DNA of 64,000 bases from Streptomyces californicus (GTDB lineage: Bacteria > Actinomycetota > Actinomycetes > Streptomycetales > Streptomycetaceae): contig NZ_JNZZ01000031.1 in NCBI RefSeq assembly GCF_000717645.1, positions 1 through 64,000 of the forward strand, written 5' to 3'. The notes under the pieces are model-generated. The model ran no database searches. It was not told where the DNA came from and saw only the letters and a list, made by a program, of their open reading frames with translations. The translations under genes and the position numbers were made by a program. This document shows, one piece after another, positions 58,629 to 64,000 of this stretch; within the stretch, counting starts at the first letter, position 1, and every line of letters starts with the position of its first letter.

Positions 58629-58658
58629 GTCAGCCGCGCACCGGTCAGCCGCGCACCG
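58629..58658. repeat. 15-bp tandem duplication at the GH35 stop codon
   Basis: GTCAGCCGCGCACCG occurs twice in a row (58629-58643 and 58644-58658). Each copy carries a TCA; the second is the real stop codon (58645-58647), the first is a duplicate beyond it. Confidence 0.85.
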
Positions 58659-60456
58659 CCCCGGAGGCGTCCGGCGCCACGGGCGCCCCCGGGCCCAGCT
58701 CCACCCGCGGCTCACCCGACCCCTCCAGCTCCAGCACCCACACCTCGTTGACGCCCTCACGGAGCACCGGCCCCGGCACGTACAGCGTCCGCTGCGGGCC
58801 CACCGACCAGTAGCGGCCCAGGCAGAAGCCGTTGACCCAGACGAACCCGCGCGTCCAGCCCGGCAGTTCGAGCCCCGCGTGATCGGCGCCCGCCCCGCCC
58901 GGGGTCCCGTCGAGCGTGAACGAGCCCCGGAACAGCCCGGTCGTCCCCGGCACCCCGGGCACCGGACCGAAGCGCACCGCCGCCACCGCGTCCGCCTCGA
59001 ACGCGTCGAGCCGCAGCCCCCGGGCCCGTACCCCATGCAGATACTGCCGCTCGTGCATCACCCCGACCGTGACGCCCTTCCGCTCGCCCAGGCGCGGCCC
59101 GTAGTTGACCCGGCCCAGCGACTCCACCCACAGCTCGACCTCCGCCGGACCCGCCACCGGCTCCGGCAGCGTCGCGCACTCCTCGGTCAGCACCCCGGCC
59201 CGGACCCCGTCCACCGAGACCACCGCCCGGTCCCGCAGCCCCGACACCCCCAGCGGATACGGCTGCCGGGGCCCCGGCACCGCCACCCGGTAGCGCACCA
59301 GCCCCCGGTCCACGCCCAGGTCCTCGAAGGTCGGCGGGACCCCCGACTCCGTCTCCGGATCGCCGAGCGCCTCCAGTACGTCCCCGAGCCCGGACCACTC
59401 CGCCAACTCCACCCGCACCGGCCCCGCCAGCCCCACCGGCTCCGGCGGCAGCGCGGGCAGCGGGCCCTCGGCGTACTCCGCCAGCACCTTCCGGAACAGC
59501 CGGAACTTCTCCGTCGCCCGCCCGTACTCGTCCACCGGCGCGTCGTAGTCGTACGATGTTACCGTCGGCAGGTACGCCCCGTCCTGGTGCGGTCCGGACC
59601 GGTTCGCCCCCGCCCAGCCCGCGAAGTTCGTCCCGCCGTGCGCCATGTAGAGGTTCACCGACGCCCCGCACTCCAGGATCTCCCGCAGCGCCCCGGCCGC
59701 CTGCTCCGGACCCCGGTGCACCGGCTCGGAGCCCCAGTGGGAGAACCAGCCGCACCAGAACTCCATGCACATCAGCGGGCCCTTCGGCTGGTGCCGGCGC
59801 AGCACCTCGAACCCCTCCCGCGCCCCCGAACCGAAGTTCGCCGTCGCGAGGAGCCCCGGCACCGAACCACCGGTCAGCATGTGGTCCTCCGGGCCGTCCG
59901 ACGTGAACAGGGGAACCGTCACCCCGCACCGCCGCAACAGCCCCGCCAGCCACTCCAGATACACGGCGTCGCTGCCGTAGCTGCCGTACTCGTTCTCCGC
60001 CTGGACGAGGATCACCGGGCCGCCCCGCGACACCTGCCGCTGCACCACCTGCGGCAGCAGCTCGCGGAACCACCGCTCCACCACCGCCAGGTACTCCGCG
60101 TCCCGGGTCCGCACCCGCCGCCCGAACCGGCCCGTCACCCACACGGGAAGACCGCCGTTCTCCCACTCGGCGCAGATGTACGGGCCCGGCCGCACGATCG
60201 CCCACAGCCCCGCCCGCTCCGCCGCGTCCAGGAACCGGCCCAGCGCCCCCACGCCCCGGACCTCGCCCTCCCGAGTCTCGTGCAGATTCCACGGGACGTA
60301 CGTCTCGACGCAGTTCAGGCCCATCGCGGCGAGCATCGCCAGCCGGTGGTCCCACTGCTCCTCGTGCACCCGGAAGTAGTGGAGAGCGCCCGACAGCAGC
60401 CGTACGGGCTTCCCGTCGAGCCGGAAGCAGTCGTCGCCCACGGTGAAGTCGGTCAT
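58645..60456 (-). CDS. beta-galactosidase, glycoside hydrolase family 35
   Basis: 603 residues. VRLLSGALHYFRVHEEQWDH opens the GH35 barrel. The acid/base Glu is in ILVQAENEYGSYG (about 152) and the nucleophile Glu in PLMCMEFWCGWFSHWG (about 232). YMAHGGTNFAGWAGAN follows. The C-terminal jelly rolls end with FVWVNGFCLGRYWSVGPQRT. No signal peptide, so it is probably intracellular, acting on imported beta-galactosides. ATG with GGAG. Divergent from an AraC regulator, its likely activator. Confidence 0.93.
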   Translation of the reverse strand: MTDFTVGDDCFRLDGKPVRLLSGALHYFRVHEEQWDHRLAMLAAMGLNCVETYVPWNLHETREGEVRGVGALGRFLDAAERAGLWAIVRPGPYICAEWENGGLPVWVTGRFGRRVRTRDAEYLAVVERWFRELLPQVVQRQVSRGGPVILVQAENEYGSYGSDAVYLEWLAGLLRRCGVTVPLFTSDGPEDHMLTGGSVPGLLATANFGSGAREGFEVLRRHQPKGPLMCMEFWCGWFSHWGSEPVHRGPEQAAGALREILECGASVNLYMAHGGTNFAGWAGANRSGPHQDGAYLPTVTSYDYDAPVDEYGRATEKFRLFRKVLAEYAEGPLPALPPEPVGLAGPVRVELAEWSGLGDVLEALGDPETESGVPPTFEDLGVDRGLVRYRVAVPGPRQPYPLGVSGLRDRAVVSVDGVRAGVLTEECATLPEPVAGPAEVELWVESLGRVNYGPRLGERKGVTVGVMHERQYLHGVRARGLRLDAFEADAVAAVRFGPVPGVPGTTGLFRGSFTLDGTPGGAGADHAGLELPGWTRGFVWVNGFCLGRYWSVGPQRTLYVPGPVLREGVNEVWVLELEGSGEPRVELGPGAPVAPDASGAVRG

Positions 60457-60504
60457 GGTGCTCGTACGCTCCTGTGCTGGGCCGCGACCGCGGCCGTCGG
60501 ATCA

Positions 60505-60519
60505 AGTGGTCCGACCACT
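60505..60519. promoter_or_regulatory. palindromic operator between GH35 and AraC genes
   Basis: AGTGGT-CCG-ACCACT is a perfect inverted repeat 49 bases upstream of the GH35 ATG, in the 239-base gap between the divergent genes. It suits a dimeric regulator. No other structure was found in the gap. Confidence 0.5.
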
Positions 60520-60695
60520 GTCACCCCTGGCGCACACCGGGTCCATGGACAAAGATCGCAGGTGATTGGACGCAGGGGACCGAAACGGACGGGTCGCTTC
60601 CGGCCGTGTGCCCGGGGTGGCCCGGGCGCGGCCCGCAGGATCCTGACGGGCAGAATCGGGCCGTGAACAGCAGGAAGAAAGGGGAAGGGACCGCG

Positions 60696-61574
60696 ATGTA
60701 CCACACCTGGATGCGTTTCTTCACCCCGAGCCCGCTCCACCACCGCCTGGGCCTGGTCTGCCTCGGCGTCGGCCTCCAGCACGGGGCGCTGCCCACCGTC
60801 GGCCCCCGCACCCTCGACCACCACGTCGCCGTGATCGTCCACTCCGGCAGCGGCTGGTTCAAGGGCCCCGACGGCCGCCGCACCCCGGTCACCGGCCCCA
60901 GCCTCATCTGGCTGACCCCCGGCACCCCCCACCACTACGGCGCCGACCCCGGCACGGGCTGGGACGAGAGCTTCGTCGACTTCACCGGGCCCGCCACCGC
61001 CACGTACACCGAACTCGGCTACATCGAGCCCGACCGCCCCCTCGTCCCGCTCACCGACACCGCCGCCCCGCGCGCCGCGGTCGGCCGCATGGTGCGCGCC
61101 GCCCGCCGCGGCAACCCGCTGCTGGAGGTCGAGACCGGGGCCGCCGTCCACGAACTCCTCGTCGCCCTGCGCCGCGCCCGCGCCGACATCGGCCCGGACG
61201 GCGACCCCGTGCTCCAGGCCCTGGCCCGCGACGCCTACCAGCCGCTGACCGTAGCCGAGCACGCCGCCCGCCACGGCATGACGGCCGCCGAACTGCGCAC
61301 GGCGGTACGGCGCGGCGCCGGATGCAGCCCCAAGGACTACCTGCTCGGCATCCGGCTCGGCCGCGCCAAGGAACTCCTCGCCGCCACCGACCTCCCGGTC
61401 GCCGCCGTGGCCCGCCGCGTCGGCTACGACGACCCGGCGTACTTCTCCCGGCTCTTCGCCCGCCGGGTCGGCGCCGCCCCCGTCCGCTTCCGCGAACAGC
61501 AGGGCCGCAGCGTCCCCGGCGGCTGGAGCGACCGGGTGCCCGACCCCGACGACCCGCCGACGATCAGCGCCTAA
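60696..61574 (+). CDS. AraC-family transcriptional regulator
   Basis: 292 residues. N-terminal cupin-type sensor (about 10-150), with HVAVIVHSGSGWFKGPDGRR and LTPGTPHHYGADPGTGWDES. The C-terminal HTH pair (about 185-275) shows LTVAEHAARHGMTAAELRTA and the second helix pair in VAAVARRVGYDDPAYFSRLF, the AraC signature. The sensor type binds sugars. Divergence from the GH35 gene suggests control of beta-galactoside use. ATG preceded by GGGAAGGGA; GTG at 60663 is an alternative. Confidence 0.9.
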   Translation: MYHTWMRFFTPSPLHHRLGLVCLGVGLQHGALPTVGPRTLDHHVAVIVHSGSGWFKGPDGRRTPVTGPSLIWLTPGTPHHYGADPGTGWDESFVDFTGPATATYTELGYIEPDRPLVPLTDTAAPRAAVGRMVRAARRGNPLLEVETGAAVHELLVALRRARADIGPDGDPVLQALARDAYQPLTVAEHAARHGMTAAELRTAVRRGAGCSPKDYLLGIRLGRAKELLAATDLPVAAVARRVGYDDPAYFSRLFARRVGAAPVRFREQQGRSVPGGWSDRVPDPDDPPTISA

Positions 61575-61585
61575 GCTCGCTGACC

Positions 61586-61912
61586 ATGAGTACGAGCGAG
61601 ATCGACTCCTCCGTCCGGGCCGAGCTGAACCGGCTGCGCGAGAGCATCGACAACATCGACGCCGCCGTCGTCCACATGCTGGCCGAGCGCTTCAAGGCCA
61701 CCCAGCAGGTCGGCCGCCTCAAGGCGGACCACAGACTGCCGCCCGCCGACCCCGCCCGCGAGACCCGGCAGATCGCCCGGCTCCGGCAGTTGGCGCAGAG
61801 CGCGAACCTGGACCCGGCGTTCGCCGAGAAGCTGCTGAACTTCATCATCGCCGAGGTGATCCGCCACCACGAGCGCATCGCCGAGGAGACGGAGAACGCC
61901 TCCGGGACCTGA
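61586..61912 (+). CDS. chorismate mutase (AroQ type)
   Basis: 108 residues, one AroQ helical domain. LNRLRESIDNIDAAVVHMLA, RFKATQQVGRLKADHRLPPA and AEKLLNFIIAEVIRHHERIA hold the active-site Arg, Lys and Glu positions. It turns chorismate into prephenate, for Phe and Tyr, competing with TrpE for chorismate. No signal peptide, so cytoplasmic. TAAGCT at 61572-61577 (overlapping the AraC stop) is eight bases before the ATG, a possible leaderless promoter. Confidence 0.93.
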   Translation: MSTSEIDSSVRAELNRLRESIDNIDAAVVHMLAERFKATQQVGRLKADHRLPPADPARETRQIARLRQLAQSANLDPAFAEKLLNFIIAEVIRHHERIAEETENASGT

Positions 61913-61965
61913 GGAACCGCCGGGCCCCGCCCGCCGTTCCCCAGGCCCCGAAGGCCCGGAGTCGC

Positions 61966-63030
61966 TCAGAAGGACGGGCGCGCGGAACCCGGCTGCTGGT
62001 GCGGGGGCCGCGGCTGCGCCGGGGTGCCGAAGCGGTCGTACGCCGTCGGGGAGCCGGCCGCCCCGGCCGGATACGGAGCCGCTCCCGCCGGGTGCGCGGC
62101 CGCCGCCTGGTGCGCGGCCGCCCCCTGCGGTGCGGCCGCTGCCTGGTGCACCGGCGCCCCCTGGTGCGCGGCCGGCCCCTGGTATGCGCCCTGGTGTGCC
62201 GTCGTGCCCGGGTGCGCGGCGCCGAAGCCCTCGGGCCAGTCGTCGGCCGGGGCCTTCGGGGCCTGCGGGGCGGCGGGGGCCGTCCACTCGCCCTCACCGA
62301 GGACGAGGATCGGGTCGAACATCACCACGACGGCCGCGAGCAGCAGGAACGCCAGGGGGCCGACCATCAGCGGCAGCATGATCGAGACCGCGGACGCCCC
62401 GCCCAGCGCCTGGGCGCCGTGGGACTCGTGCAGCCGCACGGAGAGACCGCTCATGCCCGTGTAGTGCATGCCGGTGACGGCGACGCCCATGACCAGGGAC
62501 GCCCCGAGGGACGGCAGGAACCCCTTGACCGAAACGGCGGCCCACAGCGCGGCGGTCGCGGCGACCACCGCGATCAGGATGGAGAGGGCGACGGCCACCG
62601 GGCTGTACTCCAGCCGCCCGTTCATCCGCATGCCCGCCATGCCGAGGTAGTGCATGCCCGCGACCCCGAGCCCGGTGGTCAGGCCCGCCGTCAGCAGCGC
62701 CGCACGCGTCGCCCCCCGGTAACCGACGATGAAGACGCCCACGCCCACCACCACGATCGCGACCACGAGGCTCAGGACCGTCCGCCGGAGGTCGTAGGAG
62801 ATCGGTGTCTCCGCCACGTGGAAGCCCATCATGGCGACGAAGTGCATCGTCCAGATGCCCGAGCCGATGGCCGCCGCGCCGAGCCCCAGCCAGCCGGGCT
62901 TCCAGGAGGTGTCGGTGCGCAGGGAGCGGATGGTGCAGCGCAGCCCGAGGGCGCTGCCCAGACAGGCCATCACGTAGGCCACCACGGGGGTGACGGCGCC
63001 GTAATTGAAACCGTCGATGGTGCCGTGCAT
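61966..63030 (-). CDS. MHYT-domain seven-segment membrane sensor-like protein
   Basis: 354 residues. About seven membrane segments in the first 245 residues carry three MHYT motifs: WTMHFVAMMGFH (about 60), GMHYLGMAGMRM (about 125) and GMHYTGMSGL (about 190). These His and Met residues are proposed to bind copper and sense O2, CO or NO. There is no GGDEF/EAL output domain; instead a 100-residue Ala/His/Gln/Pro-rich tail with AHQGA and HQAAAA repeats faces the cytoplasm. ATG with AAGGAG upstream. Confidence 0.9.
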   Translation of the reverse strand: MHGTIDGFNYGAVTPVVAYVMACLGSALGLRCTIRSLRTDTSWKPGWLGLGAAAIGSGIWTMHFVAMMGFHVAETPISYDLRRTVLSLVVAIVVVGVGVFIVGYRGATRAALLTAGLTTGLGVAGMHYLGMAGMRMNGRLEYSPVAVALSILIAVVAATAALWAAVSVKGFLPSLGASLVMGVAVTGMHYTGMSGLSVRLHESHGAQALGGASAVSIMLPLMVGPLAFLLLAAVVVMFDPILVLGEGEWTAPAAPQAPKAPADDWPEGFGAAHPGTTAHQGAYQGPAAHQGAPVHQAAAAPQGAAAHQAAAAHPAGAAPYPAGAAGSPTAYDRFGTPAQPRPPHQQPGSARPSF

Positions 63031-63439
63031 GGGCAGGCCGCTCCTTGATGTGGGAAAGCTGTGGAGGAAGAGGGTGCGGAGTGACCATAGAGTCGACTTT
63101 TTGCTTGGCCAAATCCGATCGAAGTGAATGCATGTAAAAGGGGCTTAAACACCTTAAATGACCGTTAATCAGGGGTAAAATCAGCCCAGATGCAACGTGA
63201 TCAAGACACCTGATCCGTCGCACATCGGCACCCGGACGAACCACCCCACGAGCCGCGTCAGAACGCGGAACGCCGAGGCCCCGCCCCGGAGCTGCCCCCC
63301 GGAGCAGGGCTCCGAAGACCCCCGCGGCCGGACACACCGGGACGCCCCCGGCGAGGAACCGCCACCCGCCACCCCACCCCGGGTCAGCCCTGCGAGAACC
63401 CCGCTGCGCCCGCCACCCCCCGTACGGCAGCATGGGGCC
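63031..63439. promoter_or_regulatory. AT-rich divergent promoter region of the MHYT and pepN genes
   Basis: On the minus strand TTGGCC (63107-63112), a 17-base spacer and TATGGT (63084-63089) form the MHYT promoter, about 55 bases before its ATG. 63095-63205 is strikingly AT-rich for this genome, with TTAAACACCTTAAATGACCG-type direct repeats near 63147. 63210-63420 is GC-rich and shows nothing clear. CAGCAT at 63428-63433 lies six bases before the pepN ATG. Confidence 0.5.
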
Positions 63440-64000
63440 ATGTCCGTACTGACGCGCGACGAAGCGCAGACCCGAGCCCAGTTCCTCGACGTGGAGCGGT
63501 ACACGATCGCCCTCGACCTCACCACCGGCGACCAGACCTTCGACTCCCGCACCGCCATCCGGTTCACCGCCCACGCGCCCGGAGACACCTTCGTCGAGGT
63601 CAAGCCCGCCACCCTGCGCTCGATCAGCCTCGACGGACAGCCGCTCGACCCCGCCCTCCTCGACGGCAACCGCTACCCCCTCACCGGCCTCACCGCCGGC
63701 CCCCACGAACTGCGCGTCGACGCCGCGATGCACTACTCCCGCACCGGCGAGGGCATGCACCGCTTCACCGACCCCACCGACGGCGAGACCTACCTCTACA
63801 CCCAGCTCTTCATGGAGGACGTCCAGCGCGTCTTCGCCGCCTTCGACCAGCCCGACCTCAAATCGGTCTTCGCCATCGACGTCACCGCCCCCGAAGGCTG
63901 GACCGTCCTCGGCAACGGCGTCGCCGAACGCACCGGCACGGGACAGTGGACCATCGCCCCCACCCCGCTCATCTCCACCTACCTCGTCGCCGTCGCCGCC
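63440..64000 (+). CDS. pepN: aminopeptidase N (M1 family), 5' part
   Basis: 187 residues are visible before the window ends in frame. SVLTRDEAQTRAQFLDVERY is the typical start of actinomycete PepN, followed by the N-terminal beta domain (YTIALDLTTGDQTFDSRTAI) and YTQLFMEDVQRVFAAFDQPD (about 119-138), the substrate-region motif of M1 enzymes. The GAMEN and HExxH motifs lie beyond the edge. It removes N-terminal residues from peptides in the cytoplasm. The CAGCAT box six bases before ATG suggests a leaderless mRNA. Confidence 0.93.
   Translation, partial: MSVLTRDEAQTRAQFLDVERYTIALDLTTGDQTFDSRTAIRFTAHAPGDTFVEVKPATLRSISLDGQPLDPALLDGNRYPLTGLTAGPHELRVDAAMHYSRTGEGMHRFTDPTDGETYLYTQLFMEDVQRVFAAFDQPDLKSVFAIDVTAPEGWTVLGNGVAERTGTGQWTIAPTPLISTYLVAVAA

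Overview
The window is chromosomal DNA from a Streptomyces-type actinomycete. GC is very high, third codon positions are almost all G or C, GTG starts and 4-base ATGA/GTGA overlaps are common, many genes look leaderless, and several actinomycete-specific families occur: PriA, TrpM, the trp-associated membrane protein, HGxxPAAW, KstR2 and S. griseus-type trypsin. No rRNA, tRNA, CRISPR array, insertion sequence or prophage was seen. Gene content and order look like core chromosome with a few accessory clusters.

Region by region. 1-4.7 kb: the tail of an unknown gene, a dispersed repeat, then a minus-strand run (YbaK deacylase, Lon-substrate-domain protein, an unknown alpha-helical protein, a membrane-anchored repeat protein). 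4.7-10.5 kb: a tightly coupled his operon, hisD-hisC-hisB-small membrane protein-hisH-priA-RidA-hisF, with an operator-like palindrome before hisD. 10.6-12.7 kb: a winged-helix repressor with its own operator, and an MFS exporter. 12.7-20.7 kb: a DinB-like enzyme, hisI, trpE, small membrane proteins, then trpC-trpM-trpB-trpA. PriA probably supplies the missing TrpF activity, so the his and trp blocks work together. 20.8-22.9 kb: a DsbA-like thioredoxin and lgt.

23.0-30.9 kb holds the most unusual block: a seven-gene minus-strand operon with four ADP-ribosylglycohydrolase-family proteins, a ribokinase-type PfkB kinase, a class III CoA-transferase and a CitE-like CoA-ester lyase. It reads like a catabolic or salvage route: cleave an N-riboside, phosphorylate the ribose, activate and cleave the acid aglycone. 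A VIT-family iron/manganese transporter diverges from it, with two DmdR1/IdeR-like iron boxes between them. 32.2-38.6 kb: gltBD (glutamate synthase) behind a long structured leader and a GlnR-like site.

38.9-41.7 kb: rhomboid protease, HutD, GNAT and PNPOx-like proteins. 41.8-54 kb: a KstR2-type cluster for the last steps of steroid C/D-ring (HIP) breakdown: two coupled acyl-CoA dehydrogenases, IpdF, KstR2, FadA6, IpdC, IpdB, IpdA, EchA20 and a second SDR. It has two matching KstR2 boxes and is interrupted by a cold-shock gene and a DEAD-box helicase. 54-64 kb: a VOC-VOC-GNAT fusion, an ankyrin protein, an HExxH protein divergent from a secreted trypsin, a GH35 beta-galactosidase divergent from an AraC regulator, chorismate mutase, an MHYT membrane protein and the start of aminopeptidase N.

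A recurring structural theme is short tandem repeats sitting exactly on gene 3' ends and including the stop codon (positions about 11233, 15327, 38798 and 58629), plus in-frame minisatellites in an acyl-CoA dehydrogenase and in ipdA.
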